Assembly (NCBI GenBank): GCA_035771165.1
Contig: JAWNZC010000368.1
Coordinates: 3,682,501 to 3,746,500, forward strand
DNA length: 64,000 nucleotides
Reading direction: 5' to 3'
Origin: Paragorgia papillata
Taxonomy: Eukaryota; Cnidaria; Anthozoa; Scleralcyonacea; Coralliidae
The notes beneath the pieces were generated by a model. That model was not told the origin of the DNA and made no database searches. It worked only from the letters and a program-made list of their open reading frames with translations. Of this stretch, positions 43,701 to 58,700 are shown one piece after another; the first letter of the stretch is position 1, and every line of letters begins with the position of its first letter. Both the position numbers and the translations under genes were made by a program.

Positions 43701-46700
43701 TTTGGCCATTTCTTAAACTTGAAATATTTCGTGAAAAAATAATGTTTTGGATAGGATAAAACGTTTTCGCACCTTCCATAGCGTAGAGAAAGGCTAATTC
43801 GTGCTAAATGGCCATAATTTAGCCTTATTTCAAAAGTTGAAAAATCGGCAAAAGTGTAAAGGGGGGACCCTATTCATTTTGTTTGATTTTGGCCATTTCT
43901 TAAACTTGAAATATTTCGTGAAAAAATAATGTTTTGGATAGGATAAAACGTTTTCGCACCTTCCATAGCGTAGAGAAAGGCTAATTCGTGCTAAATGGCC
44001 ATAATTTAGCCTTATTTCAAAAGTTGAAAAATCGGCAAAAGTGTAAAGGGGGGACCCTATTCATTTTGTTTGATTTTGGCCATTTCTTAAACTTGAAATA
44101 TTTCGTGAAAAAATAATGTTTTGGATAGGATAAAACGTTTTCGCACCTTCCATAGCATAGAGAAAGGCTAATTCGTGCTAAATGGCCATAATTTATCCTT
44201 ATTTCAAAAGTTGAAAAATCGGCAAAAGTGTAAAGGGGGGACCCTATTCATTTTGTTTGATTTTGGCCATTTCTTAAACTTGAAATATTTCGTGAAAAAA
44301 TAATGTTTTGGATAGGATAAAACGTTTTCGCACCTTCCATAGCGTAGAGAAAGGCTAATTCGTGCTAAATGGCCATAATTTAGCCTTATTTCAAAAGTTG
44401 AAAAATCGGCAAAAGTGTAAAGGGGGGACCCTATTCATTTTGTTTGATTTTGGCCATTTCTTAAACTTGAAATATTTCGTGAAAAAATAATGTTTTGGAT
44501 AGGATAAAACGTTTTCGCACCTTCCATAGCATAGAGAAAGGCTAATTCGTGCTAAATGGCCATAATTTAGCCTTATTTCAAAAGTTGAAAAATCGGCAAA
44601 AGTGTAAAGGGGGGACCCTATTCATTTTGTTTGATTTTGGCCATTTCTTAAACTTGAAATATTTCGTGAAAAAATAATGTTTTGGATAGGATAAAACGTT
44701 TTCGCACCTTCCATAGCGTAGAGAAAGGCTAATTCGTGCTAAATGGCCATAATTTAGCCTTATTTCAAAAGTTGAAAAATCGGCAAAAGTGTAAAGGGGG
44801 GACCCTATTCATTTTGTTTGATTTTGGCCATTTCTTAAACTTGAAATATTTCGTGAAAAAATAATGTTTTGGATAGGATAAAACGTTTTCGCACCTTCCA
44901 TAGCATAGAGAAAGGCCAATTCGTGCTAAATGGCCATAATTTAACCTTATTTCAAAAGTTGAAAAATCGGCAAAAGTGTAAAGGGGGGACCCTATTCATT
45001 TTGTTTTATTTTGGCCATTTCTTAAACTTGAAATATTTCGTGAAACAATAATGTTTTGGACAGGATAAAACGTTTTCGCACCTTCCATAGCATAGACAAA
45101 GGCTAATTCGTGCTAAATGGCCATAATTTAGCCTTATTTCAAAAGTTGAAAAATCGGCAAAAGTGTAAAGGGGGGACCCTATTCATTTTGTTTGATTTTG
45201 GCCATTTCTTAAACTTGAAATATTTCGTGAAAAAATAATGTTTTGGATAGGATAAAACGTTTTCGCACCTTCCATAGCGTAGAGAAAGGCTAATTCGTGC
45301 TAAATGGCCATAATTTAGCCTTATTTCAAAAGTTGAAAAATCGGCAAAAGTGTAAAGGGGGGACCCTATTCATTTTGTTTGATTTTGGCCATTTCTTAAA
45401 CTTGAAATATTTCGTGAAAAAATAATGTTTTGGATAGGATAAAACGTTTTTCGCACCTTCCATAGCGTAGAGAAAGGCTAATTCGTGCTAAATGGCCATA
45501 ATTTAGCCTTATTTCAAAAGTTGAAAAATCGGCAAAAGTGTAAAGGGGGGACCCTATTCATTTTGTTTGATTTTTGCCATTTCTTAAACTTGAAATATTT
45601 CGTGAAAAAATAAAGTTTTGGAGAGGATAAAACGTTTTCGCACCTTCCATAGCGTAGAGAAAGGCTAATTCGTGCTAAATGGCCATAATTTAGCCTTATT
45701 TCAAAAGTTGAAATATCGGCAAAAGTGTAAAGGGGGGACCCTATTCATTTTGTTTGATTTTGGCCATTTCTTAAACTTGAAATATTTCGTGAAAAAATAA
45801 TGTTTTGGATAGGATAAAACGTTTTCGCACCTTCCATAGCGTAGAGAAAGGCCAATTCGTGCTAAATGGCCATAATTTAACCTTATTTCAAAAGTTGAAA
45901 AATCGGCAAAAGTGTAAAGGGGGGACCCTATTCATTTTGTTTGATTTTGGCCATTTCTTAAACTTGAAATATTTCGTGAAAAAATAATGTTTTGGATAGG
46001 ATAAAACGTTTTCGCACCTTCCATAGCGTAGAGAAAGGCTAATTCGTGCTAAATGGCCATAATTTAGCCTTATTTCAAAAGTTGAAAAATCGGCAAAAGT
46101 GTAAAGGGGGGACCCTATTCATTTTGTTTGATTTTGGCCATTTCTTAAACTTGAAATATTTCGTGAAAAAATAATGTTTTGGATAGGATAAAACGTTTTT
46201 CCCACCTTCCATAGCATAGAGAAAGGCTAATTCGTGCTAAATGGCCATAATTTAGCCTTATTTCAAAAGTTGAAAAATCGGCAAAAGTGTAAAGGGGGGA
46301 CCCTATTCATTTTGTTTGATTTTGGCCATTTCTTAAACTTGAAATATTTCGTGAAAAAATAATGTTTTGGATAGGATAAAACGTTTTCGCACCTTCCATA
46401 GCGTAGAGAAAGGCCAATTCGTGCTAAATGGCCATAATTTAACCTTATTTCAAAAGTTGAAAAATCGGCAAAAGTGTAAAGGGGGGACCCTATTCATTTT
46501 GTTTGATTTTGGCCATTTCTTAAACTTGAAATATTTCGTGAAAAAATAATGTTTTGGATAGGATAAAACGTTTTCGCACCTTCCATAGCGTAGAGAAAGG
46601 CTAATTCGTGCTAAATGGCCATAATTTAGCCTTATTTCAAAAGTTGAAAAATCGGCAAAAGTGTAAAGGGGGGACCCTATTCATTTTGTTTGATTTTGGC

Positions 46701-49700
46701 CATTTCTTAAACTTGAAATATTTCGTGAAAAAATAATGTTTTGGATAGGATAAAACGTTTTCGCACCTTCCATAGCGTAGAGAAAGGCTAATTCGTGCTA
46801 AATGGCCATAATTTAGCCTTATTTCAAAAGTTGAAAAATCGGCAAAAGTGTAAAGGGGGGACCCTATTCATTTTGTTTGATTTTGGCCATTTCTTAAACT
46901 TTAAATATTTCGTGAAAAAATAATGTTTTGGATAGGATAAAACGTTTTCGCACCTTCCATAGCGTAGAGAAAGGCTAATTCGTGCTAAATGGCCATAATT
47001 TAGCCTTATTTCAAAAGTTGAAAAATCGGCAAAAGTGTAAAGGGGGACCCTATTCATTTTGTTTGATTTTGGCCATTTCTTAAACTTGAAATATTTCGTG
47101 AAAAAATAATGTTTTGGATAGGATAAAACGTTTTCGCACCTTCCATAGCATAGAGAAAGGCTAATTCGTGCTAAATGGCCATAATTTAGCCTTATTTCAA
47201 AAGTTGAAAAATCGGCAAAAGTGTAAAGGGGGGACCCTATTCATTTTGTTTGATTTTGGCCATTTCTTAAACTTGAAATATTTCGTGAAAAAATAATGTT
47301 TTGGATAGGATAAAACGTTTTCGCACCTTCCATAGCGTAGAGAAAGGCTAATTCGTGCTAAATGGCCATAATTTAACCTTATTTCAAAAGTTGAAAAATC
47401 GGCAAAAGTGTAAAGGGGGGACCCTATTCATTTTTGTTTGATTTTGGCCATTTCTTAAACTTGAAATATTTCGTGAAAAAATAATGTTTTGGATAGGATA
47501 AAACGTTTTCGCACCTTCCATAGCGTAGAGAAAGGCTAATTCGTGCTAAATGGCCATAATTTAGCCTTATTTCAAAAGTTGAAAAATCGGCAAAAGTGTA
47601 AAGGGGGGACCCTATTCATTTTGTTTGATTTTGGCCATTTCTTAAACTTGAAATATTTCGTGAAAAAATAATGTTTTGGATAGGATAAAACGTTTTCGCA
47701 CCTTCCATAGCGTAGAGAAAGGCTAATTCGTGCTAAATGGCCATAATTTAGCCTTATTTCAAAAGTTGAAAAATCGGCAAAAGTGTAAAGGGGGGACCCT
47801 ATTCATTTTGTTTGATTTTGGCCATTTCTTAAACTTGAAATATTTCGTGAAAAAATAATGTTTTGGATAGGATAAAACGTTTTCGCACCTTCCATAGCGT
47901 AGAGAAAGGCTAATTCGTGCTAAATGGCCATAATTTAACCTTATTTCAAAAGTTGAAAAATCGGCAAAAGTGTAAAGGGGGGACCCTATTCATTTTGTTT
48001 GATTTTGGCCATTTCTTAAACTTGAAATATTTCGTGAAACAAATAATGTTTTGGATAGGATAAAACGTTTTCGCACCTTCCATAGCGTAGAGAAAGGCTA
48101 ATTCGTGCTAAATGGCCATAATTTAGCCTTATTTCAAAAGTTGAAAAATCGGCAAAAGTGTAAAGGGGGGACCCTATTCATTTTGTTTGATTTTGGCCAT
48201 TTCTTAAACTTGAAATATTTCGTGAAAAAATAATGTTTTGGATAGGATAAAACGTTTTCGCACCTTCCATAGCGTAGAGAAAGGCTAATTCGTGCTAAAT
48301 GGCCATAATTTAGCCTTATTTCAAAAGTTGAAAAATCGGCAAAAGTGTAAAGGGGGGACCCTATTCATTTTGTTTGATTTTGGCCATTTCTTAAACTTGA
48401 AATATTTCGTGAAAAAATAATGTTTTGGATAGGATAAAACGTTTTCGCACCTTCCATAGCGTAGAGAAAGGCTAATTCGTGCTAAATGGCCATAATTTAG
48501 CCTTATTTCAAAAGTTGAAAAATCGGCAAAAGTGTAAAGGGGGGACCCTATTCATTTTGTTTGATTTTGGCCATTTCTTAAACTTGAAATATTTCGTGAA
48601 AAAATAATGTTTTGGATAGGATAAAACGTTTTTCGCACCTTCCATAGCGTAGAGAAAGGCTAATTCGTGCTAAATGGCCATAATTTAGCCTTATTTCAAA
48701 AGTTGAAAAATCGGCAAAAGTGTAAAGGGGGGACCCTATTCATTTTGTTTGATTTTGGCCATTTCTTAAACTTGAAATATTTCGTGAAAAAATAATGTTT
48801 TGGATAGGATAAAACGTTTTCGCACCTTCCATAGCGTAGAGAAAGGCTAATTCGTGCTAAATGGCCATAATTTAGCCTTATTTCAAAAGTTGAAAAATCG
48901 GCAAAAGTGTAAAGGGGGGACCCTATTCATTTTGTTTGATTTTGGCCATTTCTTAAACTTGAAATATTTCGTGAAAAAAATAATGTTTTGGATAGGATAA
49001 AACGTTTTCGCACCTTCCATAGCGTAGAGAAAGGCTAATTCGTGCTAAATGGCCATAATTTAGCCTTATTTCAAAAGTTGAAAAATCGGCAAAAGTGTAA
49101 AGGGGGGACCCTATTCATTTTGTTTGATTTTGGCCATTTCTTAAACTTGAAATATTTCGTGAAAAAATAATGTTTTGGATAGGATAAAACGTTTTCGCAC
49201 CTTCCATAGCATAGAGAAAGGCTAATTCGTGCTAAATGGCCATAATTTAGCCTTATTTCAAAAGTTGAAAAATCGGCAAAAGTGTAAAGGGGGGACCCTA
49301 TTCATTTTGTTTGATTTTGGCCATTTCTTAAACTTGAAATATTTCGTGAAAAAATAATGTTTTGGATAGGATAAAACGTTTTCGCACCTTCCATAGCGTA
49401 GAGAAAGGCTAATTCGTGCTAAATGGCCATAATTTAGCCTTATTTCAAAAGTTGAAAAATCGGCAAAAGTGTAAAGGGGGGACCCTATTCATTTTGTTTG
49501 ATTTTGGCCATTTCTTAAACTTGAAATATTTCGTGAAAAAATAATGTTTTGGATAGGATAAAACGTTTTCGCACCTTCCATAGCGTAGAGAAAGGCTAAT
49601 TCGTGCTAAATGGCCATAATTTAGCCTTATTTCAAAAGTTGAAAAATCGGCAAAAGTGTAAAGGGGGGACCCTATTCATTTTGTTTGATTTTGGCCATTT

Positions 49701-52700
49701 CTTAAACTTGAAATATTTCGTGAAAAAATAATGTTTTGGATAGGATAAAACGTTTTCGCACCTTCCATAGCGTAGAGAAAGGCTAATTCGTGCTAAATGG
49801 CCATAATTTAGCCTTATTTCAAAAGTTGAAAAATCGGCAAAAGTGTAAAGGGGGGACCCTATTCATTTTGTTTGATTTTGGCCATTTCTTAAACTTGAAA
49901 TATTTCGTGAAAAAATAATGTTTTGGATAGGATAAAACGTTTTCGCACCTTCCATAGCGTAGAGAAAGGCTAATTCGTGCTAAATGGCCATAATTTAGCC
50001 TTATTTCAAAAGTTGAAAAATCGGCAAAAGTGTAAAGGGGGGACCCTATTCATTTTGTTTGATTTTGGCCATTTCTTAAACTTGAAATATTTCGTGAAAA
50101 AATAATGTTTTGGATAGGATAAAACGTTTTCGCACCTTCCATAGCATAGAGAAAGGCTAATTCGTGCTAAATGGCCATAATTTAGCCTTATTTCAAAAGT
50201 TGAAAAATCGGCAAAAGTGTAAAGGGGGGACCCTATTCATTTTGTTTGATTTTGGCCATTTCTTAAACTTGAAATATTTCGTGAAAAAATAATGTTTTGG
50301 ATAGGATAAAACGTTTTCGCACCTTCCATAGCGTAGAGAAAGGCTAATTCGTGCTAAATGGCCATAATTTAGCCTTATTTCAAAAGTTGAAAAATCGGCA
50401 AAAGTGTAAAGGGGGGACCCTATTCATTTTGTTTGATTTTGGCCATTTCTTAAACTTGAAATATTTCGTGAAAAAATAATGTTTTGGATAGGATAAAACG
50501 TTTTCGCACCTTCCATAGCGTAGAGAAAGGCTAATTCGTGCTAAATGGCCATAATTTAGCCTTATTTCAAAAGTTGAAAAATCGGCAAAAGTGTAAAGGG
50601 GGGACCCTATTCATTTTGTTTGATTTTGGCCATTTCTTAAACTTGAAATATTTCGTGAAAAAATAATGTTTTGGATAGGATAAAACGTTTTCGCACCTTC
50701 CATAGCGTAGAGAAAGGCTAATTCGTGCTAAATGGCCATAATTTAGCCTTATTTCAAAAGTTGAAAAATCGGCAAAAGTGTAAAGGGGGGACCCTATTCA
50801 TTTTGTTTGATTTTGGCCATTTCTTAAACTTGAAATATTTCGTGAAAAAATAATGTTTTGGATAGGATAAAACGTTTTCGCACCTTCCATAGCATAGAGA
50901 AAGGCTAATTCGTGCTAAATGGCCATAATTTAGCCTTATTTCAAAAGTTGAAAAATCGGCAAAAGTGTAAAGGGGGACCCTATTCATTTTGTTTGATTTT
51001 GGCCATTTCTTAAACTTGAAATATTTCGTGAAAAAATAATGTTTTGGATAGGATAAAACGTTTTCGCACCTTCCATAGCGTAGAGAAAGGCTAATTCGTG
51101 CTAAATGGCCATAATTTAGCCTTATTTCAAAAGTTGAAAAATCGGCAAAAGTGTAAAGGGGGGACCCTATTCATTTTGTTTGATTTTGGCCATTTCTTAA
51201 ACTTGAAATATTTCGTGAAAAAATAATGTTTTGGATAGGATAAAACGTTTTCGCACCTTCCATAGCATAGAGAAAGGCTAATTCGTGCTAAATGGCCATA
51301 ATTTAGCCTTATTTCAAAAGTTGAAAAATCGGCAAAAGTGTAAAGGGGGGACCCTATTCATTTTGTTTGATTTTGGCCATTTCTTAAACTTGAAATATTT
51401 CGTGAAAAAATAATGTTTTGGATAGGATAAAACGTTTTCGCACCTTCCATAGCGTAGAGAAAGGCTAATTCGTGCTAAATGGCCATAATTTAGCCTTATT
51501 TCAAAAGTTGAAAAATCGGCAAAAGTGTAAAGGGGGGACCCTATTCATTTTGTTTGATTTTGGCCATTTCTTAAACTTGAAATATTTCGTGAAAAAATAA
51601 TGTTTTGGATAGGATAAAACGTTTTCGCACCTTCCATAGCATAGAGAAAGGCTAATTCGTGCTAAATGGCCATAATTTAGCCTTATTTCAAAAGTTGAAA
51701 AATCGGCAAAAGTGTAAAGGGGGGACCCTATTCATTTTGTTTGATTTTGGCCATTTCTTAAACTTGAAATATTTCGTGAAAAAATAATGTTTTGGATAGG
51801 ATAAAACGTTTTCGCACCTTCCATAGCATAGAGAAAGGCTAATTCGTGCTAAATGGCCATAATTTAGCCTTATTTCAAAAGTTGAAAAATCGGCAAAAGT
51901 GTAAAGGGGGGACCCTATTCATTTTGTTTGATTTTGGCCATTTCTTAAACTTGAAATATTTCGTGAAAAAATAATGTTTTGGATAGGATAAAACGTTTTC
52001 GCACCTTCCATAGCGTAGAGAAAGGCTAATTCGTGCTAAATGGCCATAATTTAGCCTTATTTCAAAAGTTGAAAAATCGGCAAAAGTGTAAAGGGGGGAC
52101 CCTATTCATTTTGTTTGATTTTGGCCATTTTTTAAACTTGAAATATTTCGTGAAAAAATAATGTTTTGGATAGGATAAAACGTTTTCGCACCTTCCATAG
52201 CGTAGAGAAAGGCTAATTCGTGCTAAATGGCCATAATTTATCCTTATTTCAAAAGTTGAAAAATCGGCAAAAGTGTAAAGGGGGGACCCTATTCATTTTG
52301 TTTGATTTTGGCCATTTCTTAAACTTGAAATATTTCGTGAAAAAATAATGTTTTGGATAGGATAAAACGTTTTCGCACCTTCCATAGCATAGAGAAAGGC
52401 TAATTCGTGCTAAATGGCCATAATTTAGCCTTATTTCAAAAGTTGAAAAATCGGCAAAAGTGTAAAGGGGGGACCCTATTCATTTTGTTTGATTTTGGCC
52501 ATTTCTTAAACTTGAAATATTTCGTGAAAAAATAATGTTTTGGATAGGATAAAACGTTTTCGCACCTTCCATAGCGTAGAGAAAGGCTAATTCGTGCTAA
52601 ATGGCCATAATTTAGCCTTATTTCAAAAGTTGAAAAATCGGCAAAAGTGTAAAGGGGGGACCCTATTCATTTTGTTTGATTTTGGCCATTTCTTAAAACT

Positions 52701-55700
52701 TGAAATATTTCGTGAAAAAATAATGTTTTGGATAGGATAAAACGTTTTCGCACCTTCCATAGCGTAGAGAAAGGCTAATTCGTGCTAAATGGCCATAATT
52801 TATCCTTATTTCAAAAGTTGAAAAATCGGCAAAAGTGTAAAGGGGGGACCCTATTCATTTTGTTTGATTTTGGCCATTTCTTAAACTTGAAATATTTCGT
52901 GAAAAAATAATGTTTTGGATAGGATAAAACGTTTTCCGCACCTTCCATAGCGTAGAGAAAGGCTAATTCGTGCTAAATGGCCATAATTTAGCCTTATTTC
53001 AAAAGTTGAAAAATCGGCAAAAGTGTAAAGGGGGGACCCTATTCATTTTGTTTGATTTTGGCCATTTCTTAAACTTGAAATATTTCGTGAAAAAATAATG
53101 TTTTGGATAGGATAAAACGTTTTCGCACCTTCCATAGCATAGAGAAAGGCTAATTCGTGCTAAATGGCCATAATTTAGCCTTATTTCAAAAGTTGAAAAA
53201 ATCGGCAAAAGTGTAAAGGGGGGACCCTATTCATTTTTGTTTGATTTTGGCCATTTCTTAAACTTGAAATATTTCGTGAAAAAATAATGTTTTGGATAGG
53301 ATAAAACGTTTTCGCACCTTCCATAGCGTAGAGAAAGGCTAATTCGTGCTAAATGGCCATAATTTAGCCTTATTTCAAAAGTTGAAAAATCGGCAAAAGT
53401 GTAAAGGGGGGACCCTATTCATTTTGTTTGATTTTGGCCATTTCTTAAACTTGAAATATTTCGTGAAAAAATAATGTTTTGGATAGGATAAAACGTTTTC
53501 CCACCTTCCATAGCATAGAAAGGCTAATTCGTGCTAAATGGCCATAATTTAGCCTTATTTCAAAAGTTGAAAAATCGGCAAAAGTGTAAAGGGGGGACCC
53601 TATTCATTTTGTTTGATTTTGGCCATTTCTTAAACTTGAAATATTTCGTGAAAAAATAATGTTTTGGATAGGATAAAACGTTTTCGCACCTTCCATAGCG
53701 TAGAGAAAGGCTAATTCGTGCTAAATGGCCATAATTTAGCCTTATTTCAAAAGTTGAAAAATCGGCAAAAGTGTAAAGGGGGGACCCTATTCATTTTGTT
53801 TGATTTTGGCCATTTCTTAAACTTGAAATATTTCGTGAAAAAGTAATGTTTTGGATAGGATAAAACGTTTTCGCACCTTCCATAGCATAGAGAAAGGCTA
53901 ATTCGTGCTAAATGGCCATAATTTAGCCTTATTTCAAAAGTTGAAAAATCGGCAAAAGTGTAAAGGGGGGACCCTATTCATTTTGTTTGATTTTGGCCAT
54001 TTTTTAACTTGAAATATTTCGTGAAAAAATAATGTTTTGGATAGGATAAAACGTTTTCGCACCTTCCATAGCGTAGAGAAAGGCTAATTCGTGCTAAATG
54101 GCCATAATTTAGCCTTATATCAAAAGTTGAAAAATCGGCAAAAGTGTAAAGGGGGGACCCTATTCATTTTGTTTGATTTTGGCCATTTCTTAAACTTGAA
54201 ATATTTCGTGAAAAAATAATGTTTTGGATAGGATAAAACGTTTTCGCACCTTCCATAGCATAGAGAAAGGCTAATTCGTGCTAAATGGCCATAATTTAGC
54301 CTTATTTCAAAAGTTGAAAAATCGGCAAAAGTGTAAAGGGGGGACCCTATTCATTTTGTTTGATTTTGGCCATTTCTTAAACTTGAAATATTTCGTGAAA
54401 AAATAATGTTTTGGATAGGATAAAACGTTTTCGCACCTTCCATAGCATAGAGAAAAGGCTAATTCGTGCTAAATGGCCATAATTTAGCCTTATTTCAAAA
54501 GTTGAAAAATCGGCAAAAGTGTAAAGGGGGGACCCTATTCATTTTGTTTGATTTTGGCCATTTCTTAAACTTGAAATATTTCGTGAAAAAATAATGTTTT
54601 GGATAGGATAAAACGTTTTCGCACCTTCCATAGCATAGAGAAAGGCTAATTCGTGCTAAATGGCCATAATTTAGCCTTATTTCAAAAGTTGAAAAATCGC
54701 AAAAGTGTAAAGGGGGGACCCTATTCATTTTGTTTGATTTTGGCCATTTCTTAAACTTTAAATATTTCGTGAAAAAATAATGTTTTGGATAGGATAAAAC
54801 GTTTTCGCACCTTCCATAGCGTAGAGAAAGGCTAATTCGTGCTAAATGGCCATAATTTAGCCTTATTTCAAAAGTTGAAAAATCGGCAAAAGTGTAAAGG
54901 GGGGACCCTATTCATTTTGTTTGATTTTGGCCATTTCTTAAACTTGAAATATTTCGTGAAAAAATAATGTTTTGGATAGGATAAAACGTTTTCGCACCTT
55001 CCATAGCATAGAGAAAGGCTAATTCGTGCTAAATGGCCATAATTTAGCCTTATTTCAAAAGTTGAAAAATCGGCAAAAGTGTAAAGGGGGGACCCTATTC
55101 ATTTTGTTTGATTTTGGCCATTTCTTAAACTTGAAATATTTCGTGAAAAAATAATGTTTTGGATAGGATAAAACGTTTTCGCACCTTCCATAGCATAGAG
55201 AAAGGCTAATTCGTGCTAAATGGCCATAATTTAGCCTTATTTCAAAAGTTGAAAAATCGGCAAAAGTGTAAAGGGGGGACCCTATTCATTTTGTTTGATT
55301 TTGGCCATTTCTTAAACTTGAAATATTTCGTGAAAAAATAATGTTTTGGATAGGATAAAACGTTTTTCGCACCTTCCATAGCATAGAGAAAGGCTAATTC
55401 GTGCTAAATGGCCATAATTTAGCCTTATTTCAAAAGTTGAAAAATCGACAAAAGTGTAAAGGGGGGACCCTATTCATTTTGTTTGATTTTGGCCATTTCT
55501 TAAACTTGAAATATTTCGTGAAAAAATAATGTTTTGGATAGGATAAAACGTTTTCGCACCTTCCATAGCATAGAGAAAGGCTAATTCGTGCTAAATGGCC
55601 ATGATTTAGCCTTATTTCAAAAGTTGAAAAATCGGCAAAAGTGTAAAGGGGGGACCCTATTCATTTTGTTTGATTTTGGCCATTTCTTAAACTTGAAATA

Positions 55701-58700
55701 TTTCGTGAAAAAATAATGTTTTGGATAGGATAAAACGTTTTCGCACCTTCCATAGCGTAGAGAAAGGCTAATTCGTGCTAAATGGCCATAATTTAGCCTT
55801 ATTTCAAAAGTTGAAAAATCGGCAAAAGTGTAAAGGGGGGACCCTATTCTTTTTGTTTGATTTTGGGCCATTTCTTAAACTTGAAATATTTCGTGAAAAA
55901 ATAATGTTTTGGATAGGATAAAACGTTTTCGCACCTTCCATAGCATAGAGAAAGGCTAATTCGTGCTAAATGGCCATAATTTAGCCTTATTTCAAAAGTT
56001 GAAAAATCGGCAAAAGTGTAAAGGGGGGACCCTATTCATTTTGTTTGATTTTGGCCATTTCTTAAACTTGAAATATTTCGTGAAAAAATAATGTTTTGGA
56101 TAGGATAAAACGTTTTCGCACCTTCCATAGCATAGAGAAAGGCTAATTCGTGCTAAATGGCCATAATTTAGCCTTATTTCAAAAGTTGAAAAATCGGCAA
56201 AAGTGTAAAGGGGGGACCCTATTCATTTTGTTTGATTTTGGGCATTTCTTAAACTTGAAATATTTCGTGAAAAAATAATGTTTTCGAGAGGATAAAACGT
56301 TTTCGCACCTTACATAGCATAGAGAAAGGCTAATTCGTGCTAAATGGCCATAATTTAGCCTTATTTCAAAAGTTGAAAAATCGGCAAAAGTGTAAAGGGG
56401 GGACCCTATTCATTTTGTTTGATTTTGGCCATTTCTTAAACTTTAAATATTTCGTGAAAAAATAATGTTTTGGATAGGATAAAACGTTTTCGCACCTTCC
56501 ATAGCGTAGAGAAAGGCTAATTCGTGCTAAATGGCCACAATTTAGCCTTATTTCAAAAGTTAAAAAATCGGCAAAAGTGTAAAGGGGGGACCCTATTCAT
56601 TTTGTTTGATTTTGGCCATTTCTTAAACTTGAAATATTTCGTGAAAAAATAATGTTTTGGATAGGATAAAACGTTTTCGCACCTTCCATAGCATAGAGAA
56701 AGGCTAATTCGTGCTAAATGGCCATAATTTAGCCTTATTTCAAAAGTTGAAAAATCGGCAAAAGTGTAAAGGGGGGACCCTATTCATTTTGTTTGATTTT
56801 GGCCATTTCTTAAACTTGAAATATTTCGTGAAAAAATAATGTTTTGGATAGGATAAAACGTTTTCGCACCTTCCATAGCATAGACAAAGGCTAATTCGTG
56901 CTAAATGGCCATAATTTAGCCTTATTTCAAAAGTTGAAAAATCGGCAAAAGTGTAAAGGGGGACCCTATTCATTTTGTTTGATTTTGGCCATTTCTTAAA
57001 CCTTAAACCTTAAATATTTCGTGAAAAAATAATGTTTTGGATAGGATAAAACGTTTTCGCACCTTACATAGCGTAGAGAAAGGATAATTCGTGCTAAATG
57101 GCCATAATTTAGCCTTATTTCAAAAGTTAAAAAATCGGCAAGAGTGTAAAGGGGGGACCCTATTCATTTTGTTTGATTTTGGCCATTTCTTAAACTTGAA
57201 ATATTTCGTGAAAAAATAATGTTTTGGATAGGATAAAACGTTTTCCCACCTTCCATAGCGTAGAGAAAGGCTAATTCGTGCTAAATGGCCATAATTTGGC
57301 CTTATTTCAAAAGTTGAAAAATCGGCAAAAGTGTAAAGGGGGGACCCTATTCATTTTGTTTGATTTTGGCCATTTCTTAAACTTGAAATATTTCGTGAAA
57401 AAATAATGTTTTGGATAGGATAAAACGTTTTCGCACCTTCCATAGCATAGAGAAAGGCTAATTCGTGCTAAATGGCCATAATTTATCCTTATTTCAAAAG
57501 TTGAAAAATCGGCAAAAGTGTAAAGGGGGGACCCTATTCATTTTGTTTGATTTTGGCCATTTCTTAAACTTGAAATATTTCGTGAAAAAATAATGTTTTG
57601 GATAGGATAAAACGTTTTCGGCACCTTCCATAGCATAGAGAAAGGCTAATTCGTGCTAAATGGCCATAATTTAGCCTTATTTCAAAAGTTGAAAAATCGG
57701 CAAAAGTGTAAAGGGGGGACCCTATTCATTTTGTTTGATTTTGGCCATTTCTTAAACTTGAAATATTTCGTGAAAAAATAATGTTTTGGATAGGATAAAA
57801 ACGTTTTCGCACCTTCCATAGCATAGAGAAAGGCTAATTCGTGCTAAATGGCCATAATTTAGCCTTATTTCAAAAGTTGAAAAATCGGCAAAAGTGTAAA
57901 GGGGGGACCCTATTCATTTTGTTTGATTTTGGCCATTTCTTAAACTTGAAATATTTCGTGAAAAAATAATGTTTTGGATAGGATAAAACGTTTTCGCACC
58001 TTCCCTAGCATAGAGAAAGGCTAATTCGTGCTAAATGGCCATAATTTAGCCTTATTTCAAAAGTTGAAAAATCGGCAAAAGTGTAAAGGGGGGACCCTAT
58101 TCATTTTGTTTGATTTTGGCCATTTCTTAAACTTTAAATATTTCGTGAAAAAATAATGTTTTGGATAGGATAAAACGTTTTCGCACCTTCCATAGCGTAG
58201 AGAAAGGCTAATTCGTGCTAAATGGCCATAATTTAGCCTTATTTCAAAAGTTGAAAAATCGGCAAAAGTGTAAAGGGGGGACCCTATTCATTTTGTTTGA
58301 TTTTGGCCATTTCTTAAACTTGAAATATTTCGTGAAAAAATAATGTTTTGGATAGGATAAAACGTTTTCGCACCTTCCATAGCATAGAGAAAGGCTAATT
58401 CGTGCTAAATGGCCATAATTTAGCCTTATTTCAAAAGTTGAAAAATCGGCAAAAGTGTAAAGGGGGGACCCTATTCATTTTGTTTGATTTTGGCCATTTC
58501 TTAAACTTGAAATATTTCGTGAACAAATAATGTTTTGGATAGGATAAAACGTTTTCGCACCTTCCATAGCATAGAGAAAGGCTAATTCGTGCTAAATGGC
58601 CATAATTTTGCCTTATTTCAAAAGTTGAAAAATCGGCAAAAGTGTAAAGGGGGGACCCTATTCATTTTGTTTGATTTTGGCCATTTCTTAAACTTGAAAT

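Noticed and set aside
21115..46549. Recurrent 60-codon plus-strand frame beginning MDRIKRFRTFHS
   Set aside because: It appears only where a satellite monomer has CCAA instead of CTAA. It begins within one monomer and ends shortly into the next, so it is a by-product of the 187-bp period.
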